A stretch of 64,000 bases of DNA. Origin: Zygnema cylindricum (lineage: Eukaryota; Streptophyta; Zygnematophyceae; Zygnematales; Zygnemataceae). The stretch covers positions 248,001-312,000 of the forward strand of contig JBBHKE010001694.1 of assembly GCA_037447655.1 (NCBI GenBank), written 5' to 3'. The notes below the pieces were generated by a model that saw only the letters and a program-made list of their open reading frames with translations, had not been told where the DNA came from and searched no databases. This document shows positions 33,016-44,984 of this stretch, in pieces. Position numbers and translations under genes: made by a program. The stretch's first letter is position 1. Every line of letters begins with the position of its first letter.

Positions 33016-33964
33016 GAAGAGGACGAGTCCTCTGAGGAGGAGGATGGATTCCTGTTTTTTGACGAAAAATCTAGAGGAGAATGAGATCCCTCGAAAACAG
33101 AAGTGTGCTATTGGAGCCATTCGGGAAGCTCCAGAAGAATGATGGATCATCGATTCAGGTGCATCCATGCATATGTGACATGAGAGGCACCTCTTTATCA
33201 AGCTAAGAAAGATCCATACCGTAGAGATAGAATATGGGGATGAGAGATTAGTTACCACAGATCTAGTGGGTTCGGTAGATGTGAAAGTTTTAGTGGAGAG
33301 TAAGACAATTATACTCACCTTCTCAGATGTACTCTACATTCCTCAGCTGAATAAAAATCTTGTCTCTACCTCAGTATTAGATGATAAAGAATTTGATACC
33401 TTCACTAAAAAGGGAGTCTTCACAGCTAAGTATCGGGATGAAGTTTACTTAACTGCAGATAAGGGTAGCCAATTAATGTTTAGGCTTAAACTGGGTAATG
33501 AAAAGAAACATGCTAACTATGTTGGTTCCCAAACTTGATGATTTGGCATAAGCGGTTGGGGCATGTGAATTTTGATAGGCTAAGAGAAATGAAGAAGCTT
33601 GGTGTAGTAGAAGGCATTCAATTTGGAGATAATGAAATGATGGATGATTGTAGTGGCTTTGCCCAAGGTAAGGCGCACCGACTCCCCTTTCTCAAAATTG
33701 CCACATATAGAGGTGAGAAAGTACTAGATCTGGTCCACAAAGATATTTGGGAACAGGCAAAAGTACATTCGGTTGGAGGGAAGAGGTTTATGATGACAAT
33801 TACTAATGACCAGTTTAGATACTCTAAAGTCTACTTCCTTAAAGCAAAGTCTAAAACACCAACTTACTTCAAAGAATATAAAGCCTAGAGTGAGAAGTTG
33901 CACGGAATCCCAATTACGAGAACAAGAAGTGATAATGGGGTAGAATATACCTATAACTAGTTTG
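33016..33964 (+). pseudogene. Array internal 2: protease to integrase core, interrupted
   Basis: Continues the gag/protease region cut at 29726. It contains the protease region before MHMCDMRGTSL-like sequence, SVDVKVLVESKT, the frame 33266-33538 (FSDVLYIPQLNKNLVSTSVL), then MMIWHKRLGHVNFDRLREM with CSGFAQGKAHRLPF, and LVHKDIWEQ. TAG codons at KA(W)SEKLH (about 33885) and at the YTxNQ position (about 33958) are shared with internal 1. It is cut at GTTTG (33960-33964). Confidence 0.85.
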
Positions 33965-34987
33965 TAATGAAATTAATAGATTTCTTGAGTATTTTCTAGG
34001 TTTAAAATGTAAGTATAAAAGAAAAAGAAAAAGGACAGACAGCCTGCCTACACCTCCTCTCTCTAGCCCCTATACTTGTTGTAGTCACTGAAGGATAGAG
34101 AGAGTGGTTGATCCATGGCTGCCTTAGTTCAACAGGCAGATACTTTTAAGGCTACTAAAAATATACCTAACAGACTCGGGATTTGATCCCGGTACTTGCG
34201 GTTCGTCAAGCTGGCCGATAGCGGTCAGCTTTATCCTACTAGACTATGACCAATGCTAAATGCTATAGTATGTGATAGATATATATATACTTAGGAAGGA
34301 GAAAATCATTTAACTAAAATTGTGTACGGCGTACATGGATACAGTTTTATAAATGTACAAATTCAAAACGGATACCACGCATTTTGTTTTGACAACGAAA
34401 CAAATGTCGCGCAAGTATTTTTTACAGCCAAGATTGCGTCTCGCTGCGAATCCAACGGCGCACATCATCGCCAAACTCTTGGAGTAGTCACTTTGGCGTT
34501 TAGTGACGTGGCAAGACGTGGAGCCACGTGGAGAGATGACATTCAGTCATACGAATTCCGAGGAATGTACGGACGAGTGAAAAGGAGACACGCGTCCGCT
34601 TAATAGTCCTGTCGTACATAGGCCGTACAAAAGGTACACCGGCAGTAGTACTTTTTGGTACGGTACAGTAATATGATTGGTCCGTACTTCAGTAGATAGA
34701 AGTTATTAGAGGAAATCAGGACTTAGAAATTTTTGGTAGGTAGTCACCTCTCCCTTTGAGAGTTTGTACAAATTGGCAATTTTACTGCTTCATAACTAGT
34801 CGGCTGGTTGGCCGTTTTCAGTGATTCTTTTTGCTACAGACTCAAGGGAGTCCAGACTGCACAATGGTGTTGTCAAATTGTCAGTGTGAATTTTTGGGCA
34901 GCAGTGGCTGTGGGTCAAAGTGGGCTAGTTAACAACCATCTAGAGGCTTCCTGTATTCTGTAGTCCAATGGAGGACACAGAATTGCA
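33965..34987 (+). repeat. LTR A1 (5' LTR of copia 3)
   Basis: 1,023 bp, starting TAATGAAATTAATAG (canonical TG lost) and ending GAATTGCA. It holds an antisense tRNA-like module (34170-34252, with GGGATCAAATCCCG on the minus strand), then a GTAC-rich block at 34607-34692. About 94% similar to LTR A3 in the stretches compared. Confidence 0.85.
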
Positions 34988-35001
34988 GGTTATGGGCCCA
35001 T
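34988..35001 (+). other. Half-tRNA PBS of copia 3, with Gag ATG
   Basis: GGTTATGGGCCCAT directly follows LTR A1. The ATG at 34992 begins Gag as MGPSS, and the frame resumes after the solo LTR as RVPTFNGSG. The 5 bp before the solo LTR are TCCTC (35001-35005). Confidence 0.75.
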
Positions 35002-35005
35002 CCTC

Positions 35006-36043
35006 TGTTGAAATTTATAGATTTCTAGAGTATTTTCTAGGTTTAAATATGTTTTTATAAAACGAAAAGAAAAAGGACAGATAGCTTTTCTCCACCTCCG
35101 CTCTCTAGCTCCCATACTTGTTGTAGTCACTGAAGGTAAGAGAGAGAGGTTGATCCATGGCTGCCTTAGTTCAACAAACAGCTATTTTTAGTAGGTTACT
35201 AAAAATATACTTGACGGACCAGAGATTTGATCCCGGTACATACGGTTCTTCAAGATGACCCGTAGCAGTCAGTTTTATCAAATAGACTAGGACCAATGCT
35301 AAATGCTATGGTATGTGATAGATATATATATAGTTCGAGTGGATAAAATTCATTTACCTAGAACTGTTTACGGCGTACATAGATACAGTTTTATAAAGTA
35401 CGCCGTACGACGCTAATTCAAAACGGATACCACGCATTTTATTTCGACATCGGAACAAATGTCGCGCAAGTATTTATTACGGCTAAGATTGCGTTTCGCA
35501 TAAAATCCAACGGCGCACATCATCGCCGAAATCCCGGAGTGGTCACTTTGGTGTTTTGTGACGTGGCATGACCTGGAGCCACGTGGAGAGATGACATTCG
35601 GTCATAGGAATTCCGAGGAACGTACGGACGAGTGAAAAGCGGACACGCGTCCACTTGATAGCCTTGTCGTAGATAGGCCATACAAAAGGTACATCGGCAG
35701 TAGTATTTTTGTTTACGATACAGTAATCTGATTGGTCCGTACTTCAGTAGATAGGAGTTATTAGAGAGAATCAGGACTTAGAAAATTTTGGTAGGTAGTC
35801 ACCTCTCCCTTTGAGAGTTTGTACACATTGGCATTTTTTACTGCCTCATAACTTATCGGCTGGTTGGCCGTTTTCAGTGATTCTTTTTGCTATGGACTCA
35901 GGGGAGTCCAGGCTGCACAGGGGTGCAATCAAACTGTCAGTTTGCCTTCTAGGGCAGAAGTGGTCGTGGTTTAAAGTGGGTGAGTTAAATACTATCTAGA
36001 GGCTTCCTGTATTCTGTAGTCCAATGGAGGACACATAATTGCA
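35006..36043 (+). repeat. Solo LTR A2 inserted at the start of copia 3 gag
   Basis: 1,038 bp, TGTTGAAATTTATAG...ATAATTGCA. It is flanked by TCCTC (35001-35005) and TTCTC (36044-36048), and there is no internal sequence attached to it. It is clearly more diverged from A1 and A3 than they are from each other, and is nearer the minus LTR at 59147-59986. Antisense tRNA-like module at 35213-35293. Confidence 0.75.
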
Positions 36044-36048
36044 TTCTC

Positions 36049-37014
36049 TAGGGTGCCCACTTTCAATGGATCTGGGTTCATCTATTGGGACGCCATGTTG
36101 ATGGGAGCTTTGTGTGAAAAACGATACTGGGGTATCGTCAATGGACAAGTGAAACGTCCACCTTCGGGAACTCCGCCAAGATTTGGAGGAGTAAGGTTTT
36201 CTGCAGCAGCGACTGCTTCCGCGGAGGAGGCAGATGATGGGGACAGCAGTGTGTCCGAAAAGGGGAAAGGGAAGGAGACACCCCTCACCCCTATTGCCAT
36301 GGCACCAGGAGCGGCGGTCGTGAAGACAGTGGAGAACGATGTTCAAATGTGGAAAGACATAAACATGTTTGCCAAGAACTTCATTCTAAGGCATCTCACT
36401 CAAGCATTGGCCACCTCTCACCTTAATATTTACAAGGCAGAGGAGTTGTGGGAAAGTTTGGTGGAGATCTATAGAGCTGTTACCATTCAAAAGCTCCAGT
36501 TGGCTGAGCAAAAGCTAGTGAGTTACACGTACAAAGGAGGAAAGATGTTAGATTATTGCAATGATCTTTGTTGTTTGTATATAAAGATGGAAAGTGCTGG
36601 TTGGACAGGCACAATGAAAATGAAAGTAAACACTCTCATCATGAAGTTACCAAACGAGTATGAGAACTTAGTGTACCGAGTACAAGAAATGACTGATAGT
36701 TCAGGGAAGTGGAACACAGTGGTCAAGATGATACTTCTGCAGGAAAATACCATGGAGATCAGGGGAGGTGGAAAGAGCGTTGAAGCTCTAGCCGCCGGAG
36801 GGGACAGGTGGAGACCGAAACCGAAAAAACCATACAAAAGAGAAAGAGTCCAACTTGGAGGACCGAGGCCCCCAAAGGGCTTATGTCATTTTTGCAAAAA
36901 GCCAGGGCACTTTATCGCGGATTGTGCCAAGCTAGCAGAGTTGAGGCTCAAAGAGAACCTAGGAGGGGGTTCTTCCGAAGAGAAGAAAAATGCACTTTTG
37001 GTCACAAAGGTGAA
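36049..37014 (+). pseudogene. Copia 3 gag (start codon separated by solo LTR)
   Basis: Open from 36053 to the frame break near 37015. Order: NGSGFIYWDAMLMGALCEKRYW (Gag N-terminal box), an acidic Ser-rich linker, ENDVQMWKDINMFAKNFILR, helical AEELWESLVEIYRAVTIQKL, LNDLC-type DYCNDLCCLYIKMESAG, MKLPNEYENLVYRVQEM, a basic linker and the zinc knuckle CHFCKKPGHFIADC (about residues 278-291 from 36053). It is the nucleocapsid protein of the element. The frame then moves by one relative to protease, either a lesion or a recoding site. Confidence 0.85.
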
Positions 37015-37539
37015 AGGAGACAGGAAGACGAGTCCTCTGAGGAGGATGGGGAGCTTCTTCTTGACAAGAGTTTGGAGGAGAAGGAGATCCCTCGGAGACG
37101 AAAGTGTGCCCTTGGAGCAATTCGGGAAGCTCCACAGGAAGGATGGATCATCGACTCAGGTGCATCCATGAATATATGTCGTGACAAGGACCTCTTCACT
37201 AAGCTAAGGAAAATCCCTACTGTAGAAATAGAGTATGGGGATGGGAGAGTTGTTACTACAGATCTAGTGGGATCAGTTGACCTGAAAGTTTTAGTGGGGG
37301 GTAAGACTTCTATTCTCACTTTATCAGATGTGCTTTATATTCCTCAGCTGAGTAAAAATCTTGTTTTTACATCTGTGTTAGATGACAAAGAGTTTGATAC
37401 TTTCACTAGAAAGGGAGTTTTTACAGCCAAGTATGGGGATGAAGTTTACTTCACTGGAGATAAGGGTAGTCAAGGAATGTTTAGGCTTAACCTGAGTAAT
37501 GAAAAGAAGAATGCTTACTATGTTGGTGCCCAAAATTGA
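37015..37539 (+). pseudogene. Copia 3 protease and GAG-pre-integrase start
   Basis: Frame continued from the break near 37015: acidic RRQEDESSEEDGELLLDK, the aspartic protease site GWIIDSGASMNICRDKDLF, EIEYGDGRVVTTDLVGSVDL and LYIPQLSKNLVF. It ends at 37539 where the sequence corresponding to LMIWHKRLGH is shifted by loss of one base compared with 24850. Confidence 0.85.
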
Positions 37540-39127
37540 TGATTTGGCATAAGCGGTTGGGGCATGTGCATTTTGATACGTTGACGGAGATGAACAAGCT
37601 GGGTGTGGTAGAAGGCATTCAGTTTAGTGATAATGAAATGGTGGAAGATTGTAGTGGTTGTGCCCAATGAAAAACTCACAGACTTCCTTTTCCAAAAGCC
37701 GCCAGATATAGGGGGGAAAAAATACTAGATTTGATCCACACAAATATCTGGGGACCAGCAAGGGTACCCTCTGTTGGAGGGAAAAGATATATGTTGACAA
37801 TCACTAATGATTGGTCTAGATACTCTAGAGTATATTTTCTAAAAACAAAGTCAGAAACACCAACTTACTTCAAAGAATACAAAGCCTGGAGTGAGAAGTT
37901 GCATGGAACCCCCATTAAGAGAATAAGGAGTGATAATGGGGGAGAGTATACCTCTAACCAATTTGAGGAAAAAATAAGAGATGAGGGAGTTCAACACAAA
38001 CTTTACCACATAATCCGGAACAAAATGGTGTAGCAGAAAGGCTAAACCGAACACTAGGAGATAGTGTATGCAGTATGTTGGCTGACAAGAAAATATCAAA
38101 GAGATTTTGGGCAGAAGCCATGAACTGTGCCAATTACATTAAAAATAGAGTCCTCACATCAGCAGTCAAAGGTATGACACCTTATGAGAGATGGGTTGGA
38201 AGAAAACCAAATATCTCTCACCTTAAAGTTTTTGGTAGTCAAGTTTACAGTCTAGATACGGATAAGAAAAACTGGAAACTTGATGCTAAGGGAAAACCTG
38301 GATATTTTGTGGGATATGATGAGGATGTTAAGGGATATACAGTTTATGACTTAGCAAAGCAAGATATCATTCTGGTAAAACACCTAGTTGTCATGGATGA
38401 AGGAAAGTCAATTGACCCCTTTAAATATACTAAGAAGATAAGAATCAGGTTTGAGTCCGAGAGTGAGGAGAACTCTGTTTTTCCCGAAAAGGACATGAGT
38501 GATACCGTGATTGCAGATTCAGGGGAGATCCAAGATACACGAGAGCTACCAGATACCCCACATATTCCCATGGATTTCGAGGAGACAGAAGAAGAGGAAT
38601 CGGAACCATCTTCCATGAATAGAGGAGCTAATGAGACACTAAGGAGGAACCCAAGACTTCCCTCTATTCCAGCTTCGGAATTTGAAGGAGGGAGAAGGAG
38701 CAGCAAAAGGCTACAAGAGAAACAGGCGGCTCATAAGGTAACTAAGCTATCACATCCTGATGAGACTCAGTCATACTTGGAGGCAGTGAAAAGTCCAGAA
38801 AAGGACAGATGGATCAAGGCCATAAATGATGAAATGGCTTCCATCATGGAAGCAAATACTTGGGAACTAGCGGATTGCCCTCTAGACAGAAAACCTATTG
38901 GGTGTAAATGGGTCTTTAAACTAAAACTAAACCCTGACAATACCATCGAAAGATATAAGGCTCGTTTGGTGGCAAAGGGTTTCACCCAAAAGGAGGGGAT
39001 TGACTATGAGGAGACATTCGCCCTAGTTGTTCATTTCCCATCAGTCAGGATTCTCCTCAGTCTAGCAGCAGCGGAAGACATGGAAATTCATCAGATGGAC
39101 ATTGAGACCGCCTTCCTCAATGGTTAG
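37540..39127 (+). pseudogene. Copia 3 integrase and RT N-terminal half
   Basis: After the frameshift: zinc-binding HKRLGHVHFDTL and CSGCAQ with a following TGA, the core (37731-38033) with TNIWGPARVPSVGGKRYML and IRSDNGGEYTSNQFEE, a further shift near 38010, then 38075-39127 with KRFWAEAMNCANYIKNR, GKPGYFVGYDEDVKGY and the RT start PLDRKPIGCKWVFKLKLN, RYKARLVAKGFTQKEGID, MDIETAFLNG. A TAG at 39125-39127 interrupts RT. Confidence 0.85.
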
Positions 39128-40360
39128 TTAGAGGAAGAAATCTTCATGAGGCAACCAGAAGGATTTGTGGAGAATGGAGAAGAGAGTAAAGTCTGCAGGC
39201 TCATAAAATCCTTATATGGACTTAAGCAGGCTCCACGACAATGGAATAAGAAACTAGATGAGTTTCTAACTGGTCTAGGATATATCAGGATCAGCTCTGA
39301 CCATTCTATCTATATGTTTGAGGATAAGAATGGTGTGGTCTTTATTGCAATTTATGTGGATGATCCGCTGGTGTTAAGTAAGTCTTTGGAAAATATCAAT
39401 AAGTTGAAGAAAGATCTTAGAAGCAGACTTGACATGAAAGATTTAGGGGAGGCAAGATATATTTTGGGAATTCAAATGGAAAAAGATAGAGGTAAAAAGA
39501 TCATAAGACTTACTCAGAAAGAAGCAATAGGAAATATGCTTGAGAAATTTCAAATGGAGAAAGCAAACAGCTGTACCACTCCCCTGGACTTGCAAAAGTA
39601 AGTGATGTGAGTGTAGAAGGAGGAGTGATAATCTTAGATTATCAGATGAGTCCAGACAAGAGAGGGTTTCTGAAGTCTATTCCTTACAAACAGGTCGTAG
39701 AAAGTTTGATCTACTTTATAAACTGTACAAGGCCAGACATAGCGGCAGCAATAGAAGTCATCAGTAGGAGTCTAAACGATCGTAAAAAGAGAGATTGGGA
39801 GGCAGTCAAGAGAGTCATGAGATATCAAGTTAGAACCAGAGAATTATGGTTGCATTTGGGAGGGGAGCATTCTGATATCACCACTTGGAATGATGCCAGT
39901 TATGGGGATGCACCTTTGAGAAGATGCACTTCTGGATATGTTTTGTATATGGGGGAAGGTGCTTGCTGTTGGAGCAGTAAGCAACAAAAGGTGGTCGCTC
40001 AATCTATTATGGAGGCTGAGTATATGGCGTCTTGTTTTGCTGTAAAAGAACTAATGTGGGTGAAGTCATTATTGCAAGAACTGGGATATATGAAGGAGGG
40101 AGTGCATGAAATATTTTGTGATAATCAAGCTGCAATCGCAATTTCAGCCAATCCAAAACACCATTTCAAAGCAAAAACATGGACATAAAATTAAGCTTCG
40201 TAAGAGAAAAAGTTGAAAATAAAATTTCAAATCTTGTGTATAGACCTGATGAAGAAATGGTGGCTGACATGATGACCAAACCTGTGCCCTCTCCTAAATA
40301 AAAATATTGTCAGGAAAAGTGCGGGTTGAAAGAAAAAATAAAATTAGACTAGAAAATAAG
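39128..40360 (+). pseudogene. Copia 3 RT C-terminal half and RNase H
   Basis: Continues after the TAG with VCRLIKSLYGLKQAPRQWNK, the catalytic box FIAIYVDDPLVLS, LDMKDLGEARYILGIQME and GNMLEKFQMEKANSC. A one-base deletion near 39600 shifts into 39607-40188, with NCTRPDIAAAIEVISRSLN, DASYGDAPLRRCTSGYVLYM, RNase H IMEAEYMASCFAVKELMWV and CDNQAAIAISANPKHH; another shift near 40180 breaks the tail, whose MVADMMTKPVPS follows in another frame. PPT at about 40352-40364. Confidence 0.85.
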
Positions 40361-40365
40361 GGGAG

Positions 40366-41389
40366 TGTTGAAATTAATAGATTTCTTGAGTATTTTCTAG
40401 GTTTAAAATGTTATTATAAAAGAAAAAGAAAAAGGACAGACAGCCTGCCTACACCTCCTCTCTCTAGCCCCCATACTTGTTGTAGTCACTGAAGGATATA
40501 GAGAGTGGTTGATCCATGGCTGCCTTAGTTCAACAGGCAGATATTTTTAAGGCTACTAAAAATATACCCGACGGACCCGAGATTTGATCCCGGTTCCTGC
40601 GGTTCGTCAAGCTAGCCGATAGCCGTCACCTTTATCCTACTAGACTATGGCCAATGCTAAATGCTATAGTATGTGATAGATATATATATATTTAGGAAGG
40701 AGAAAATCCATTTAACTAAAACTGTGTACGGCGTATATGGATACAATTTTATAAATGTACAAATTCAAAACGGATACCACGCATTTGGTTTCGACAACGA
40801 AACAAATATCACGCAAGTATTTATTACAGCCAAGATTGCGTCTCGCTGCAAATCCAACGGCGCACATCATCGCCAAACTCTTGGAGTAGTCACTTTGGCG
40901 TTTAGTGACGTGGCATGACCTGGAGCCACGTGGAGAGATGACATTCGGTCATAGGAATTCCGAGGAATGTACGGACGAGTGAAAAGGAGACACGCGTCCG
41001 CTTAATAGTCCTGTCGTACATAGGCCGTACAAAAGGTACACCGGCAGTAGTACTTTTTGGTACGGTACAGTAATTTGATTGGTCCGTACTTCAGTAGATA
41101 GAAGTTATTAGAGGAAATCAGGACTTAGAAATTTTTGGTAGGTAGTCACCTCTCCCTTTGAGAGTTTGTACAAATTGGCAATTTTACTGCTTCATAACTA
41201 ATCGGCTGGTTGGCCGTTTTCAGTGATTCTTTTTGCTACAGACTCAGGGGAGTCCAGGCTGCACAATGGTGCTGTCAAGTTGTCAGTGTGAATTTTTGGG
41301 CAGTTGTGGCTGTGGGTTAAAGTGGGCTAGTTAGCAACTATCTAGAGGCTTCATGTATTGTGTAGTACAATGGAGAACACAGAATTGCA
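40366..41389 (+). repeat. LTR A3 (3' LTR of copia 3)
   Basis: 1,024 bp, TGTTGAAATTAATAG...GAATTGCA. Antisense tRNA-like module at 40570-40652 and GTAC block at 41008-41093. Right flank ATTTG. Confidence 0.9.
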
Positions 41390-41394
41390 ATTTG

Positions 41395-42331
41395 AGGAAT
41401 ACTTGAGGTTTGAAGGAGTTCAGCATCAAAAAATTGTAGCGAAAAATCCAAAAAAAAATAGGGTAGCTAAGAGGCTGAACCGGACTCTATGAGATAGTGT
41501 ACCTAGTATGTTGGCCGACAAAAAGATAGGAAAAGGGGTTTTGGGCAAAAATCATGAACTTTGCTAAATACATTGAGAATAGAGTCTTAACCTCAGCCGT
41601 GAAAGGTATGGCACCTTATTAGAGATCGGTTGGAAGGAAACCAGATATTTCTCACGTGAAAGTATTCGGTAGTCAAGTTTTCAGTCTTCACACGGATAGG
41701 AAAAACTGGAAACTAGATGGTTAAGGGAAACTTGAATATTTTGTGGGATAGGATGAGGATATCAAATGATATAGATTCTATGACTTAGCTAATCAAGATA
41801 TCATTATGGTAAAGTACATACTTGTCATGGATGAAGGAAAGTCATTTGATCCCTTCAAATATACTAAGAAGATAAGAAGCAGTTTTGAGTCCGAGAGTGA
41901 GGAGGACTCGGATCTACTCGAAAGGGACGTGAGTGAAAAAGTGATTGCAGATTCAAGGGAGGTCCGAGATAGGGGAGATATACCGAAAGCTCCCCCTATC
42001 CCTATCCACTCTAAGGAGATAGAGGAGGAGGAGCCAAAACTAGCTTCCATGGATAGGGGAGCCGATGAGACAGTGAAAAGAATAGGAGACTTCCCTCCAT
42101 TCCAACTTCGGATTTTGAGGGAAGACAATGAAGCAGCAAAAGGCTCCAAGAAAAACAGGCCGCTCACAAAGAAACTTAATTGTCTCACCTTGATGAGCCC
42201 AAGTCATACTCAGAGGCAATGAACAATTCGGAGAAAGACAAATGGGTAAAAGCCATAAATGATGAGATGGCCTCCATCATGGAAGCAAATACTTTGGAAC
42301 TGGTGGACTGTCCTCTGGACAGAAAACCGAT
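41395..42331 (+). pseudogene. Array internal 2: integrase C-terminus to RT start
   Basis: Resumes exactly where 33964 left off (GAGGAATACTTGAGGTTTGA). It contains the shared TGA (about 41490), the VGY-type box with stops, and the linker frame 41806-42222. RT begins near 42230 (MASIMEANTLELVDCPLDRKP). Cut by a solo LTR at 42332. Confidence 0.8.
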
Positions 42332-43516
42332 TGTTGATATTTGAGTATATTCTAGGTCTTTATTAGGATAGAAAAAGAGCAGAGGTAGTCTTCCTCTGAC
42401 TCCCTTCTCCAAGCCCCCACCCTTGTTGTAGTCACTGAAAGCTGGAAAGGGAGCTAGAGCCATGGCTGCCTAATCACTCCAAAGAGACGTGTGTAGATAA
42501 ATGGTAGATTTACTAAAATGGATATTGACGGACCCAGGATTTGATCTTGGTACCTGCCGTCTGTCAATATTCAGATAGCCGGTAGCTTTGTCAGTGTAGT
42601 CTAGACTAGTACTAACACATATCAGGTTTGATAAATACTTAAATAGTTACACGTAGACTAGTTCATTTAACAAGAAATATAAACGTAATGCATAGATACA
42701 GTTGTAGATAGTACAGAGTACGGTTTTATGTATTGAATGAAACGGATACCACGCATTTGTTTCGACCGCGAAACAAATATCGCGCGTCTATTTTCAACGG
42801 CTAGAAATATAGCCGGATTTGATTGGACGGCCACGATAGGCACCGCGATCGCGGAATATGTACTTTTAGCGTTTTACGGTCATCGCCACGTCAAGTGACA
42901 CATGGTACGTGAACATTGGATTGGGGCGACTGCGGAGATTACGGGAACAAATCCGAACATGACATGTGTCGACATTTCAGCCATATTGTACGATGGTCGT
43001 ACAGAAAGTACACCGACACCTGTACTTTTTTGTGCGACAGACTAAAGTGATTCGTGCCATACGTTAGTAGATACAGTCTTAGAGAGAGATAGGACTTAGA
43101 ATATTTTTGGTAGGTAGCCGCCTCTCCTAGAAGGCATCTTGTATAAAAGGCAAACTTTGGCTAGCCATTACTATCAATTTACTTCACCATTTTCAGTGAT
43201 TCTTTTTGCTGTCGGTTCAATGGAGTCCAGCCTACACAAGGGTGTTATCGGTCAGAGTTATTGCCTTCCAAGGTGGCTGCATTGATAAGGGAAATTCAAA
43301 GTGGGTGAATGTGTCCAAATCTCATATTCAAACTTTGCATTCTGTGGTGGAATTGAGCACACAGAAAGGCTTATTTCACAAAGGTGAAGCTCTAATAGGG
43401 TTTTGATTGTCGAGGGGTCAATCATTTAGGCTTATATAAACTTGGAGTTGGCACTATCTAGATTAGCTTCTTTTGATTTGTGAAATTTGTGTGGAAATGG
43501 AGCCCATAGAATTTCA
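42332..43516 (+). repeat. Solo LTR, copia family C
   Basis: 1,185 bp, TGTTGATATTTGAG...AGAATTTCA, similar to the LTR at 57343-58502, with no internal sequence. An antisense tRNA-like module is at about 42527-42608; the GTAC block is at 42985-43066; a good TATA box TATAAAAGG is at 43142-43150. The flanks CCGAT and GATAT are a poor TSD, so the right border may have suffered later changes. Confidence 0.7.
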
Positions 43517-43521
43517 GATAT

Positions 43522-44984
43522 CGGGTGTAAATGGGTGTTTACACTGAAACTGAACCCATATAATACCATTGAAAGATATAAGGCTCACTTCGTAACAAAG
43601 GGGTTCACCCTGAAAAAAGGAATAGACTATCAGGAGACTTTTGCTCCAGTTGTTCAATTCCCATCAGTAAGGATTCTCTTCAATCTAGCAGCAAGGGAAA
43701 AAAATTGAAATACATCAGATGGATATTAAGAGCGCCTTCCTCAATGGTGAGCTAGAGGAAGAAATCTTCTTGCGGCAACCAAAGGTGTTTGTGGAGGAAA
43801 GAGAGGAAAGCAAAGTCTGTAGGCTCATAAAGTCTTTATAAAGACAAAAACATGCCCGTAGACAGTGGAACAAGAAGCTATAAGAGTTTCTCACCAGTCT
43901 GGGATATATCCGGATAAGTTTTGACCATTCTATTTATATGTTTGAGGATGAGAATGGTGTTATTTTCATTCGAATTTATGTGGATGATTTGTTGGTGTTA
44001 AGTAAGTTTATAGAAAATATCAATAAGAAATATCTTAGAACAAATTTAACATGAAGGATATAAAGGAGGCAAGATACATCTTGGGAATTCAAATGGAAAT
44101 AGATAGGGGGAAAAATATTATCAGACTTACTCAAAAAAAAGTTATAGGGAATATGCTTGAGAAATTCCAGATGAAAATGGCAAACAGTTGTACCACTCCC
44201 ATGGACTTGAAAATAGTGAGTGATGGGAGTGTAAAAGGAGGAGTGATAATCTTAGATGATCAGATGAGTCTAGAAGAGAGACAACTTATGAAGACTATTC
44301 CTTACAAGCAGGTTATAGGAAGCTTAATTTACTATATGAACTGTAGTAGGCAAAACATAGCGCCAGCAGTTGGAGTCTTCAATAGGAGTCTTAATGATCC
44401 TCGGAAGAGAGATTGGGAGGCAACTAAGAGAGTCATGAGATATCTGGTGAGAACCACAGATTTATAATTGCATTTGAGAGGGGAGCACACTGACATCACT
44501 ACTTGGAGTGACGCTAGTTATGGTGATGCACATATGAGAAGATGCACTTTTGGGTATATGTTGTATATGGGGGAAGGTGTTTGGTGTTGGAGTAGCAAGC
44601 AACAAAAGGTGGTTGCTCAGTCCACTATGGAGGCTGAGTACATGGCCTCTTGTACTGCTGTGAAAGAGTTGATGTGGGTCAAGTATTTGTGGCAGGAACT
44701 GCGGTACATGAAGGAAGAAGTGCATGAAGTTTTCTGTGACAATCACGCTTCCATTGCAATTACAACATATCCAAAGCATCATTTCAAAGCTAAACATATG
44801 GACATAAGATTGAGCTTTGTGAGGGAAAAAGTTGAAAACAAAATTGTGAATCTTGTGTATAGGTCTGATTCAGAAATGGTGGTTGATATGATGACCAAAC
44901 TTGTGCTCTCTCCCAAGCTAAAATATTGTAGAGAAAAGTATGGACTAAAATAGAAGTTGAAGTTAGACTAGAAATTAAGGGGAA
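43522..44984 (+). pseudogene. Array internal 2: RT and RNase H, broken
   Basis: Resumes CKWVFTLKLNPYNTIERYKAH and KGFTLKKGIDYQETFAP. A frameshift near 43700 precedes MDIKSAFLNGELEEEIF. FIRIYVDDLLVLS is intact at about 43970. Then the frame 44051-44467 (ARYILGIQMEIDRGKN) ends at TAA, and RNase H 44468-44953 (WCWSSKQQKVVAQSTMEAEY, CDNHASIAITTYPKHH, DMMTKLVLSPK). It shares its degraded tail with internal 1. Confidence 0.85.

Larger units (their letters stand above)
33965..41389 (+). mobile_element. Copia element 3, nearly full length, inactive
   Basis: LTR A1 (33965-34987), PBS, Gag, protease, integrase, RT, RNase H, PPT and LTR A3 (40366-41389) are all present in normal order. The flanks are GTTTG (33960-33964) and ATTTG (41390-41394), one transition apart. 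A solo LTR (35006-36043) is inserted in the first codons of gag. It is the best preserved copia in the window but carries at least four frame breaks. Confidence 0.85.
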
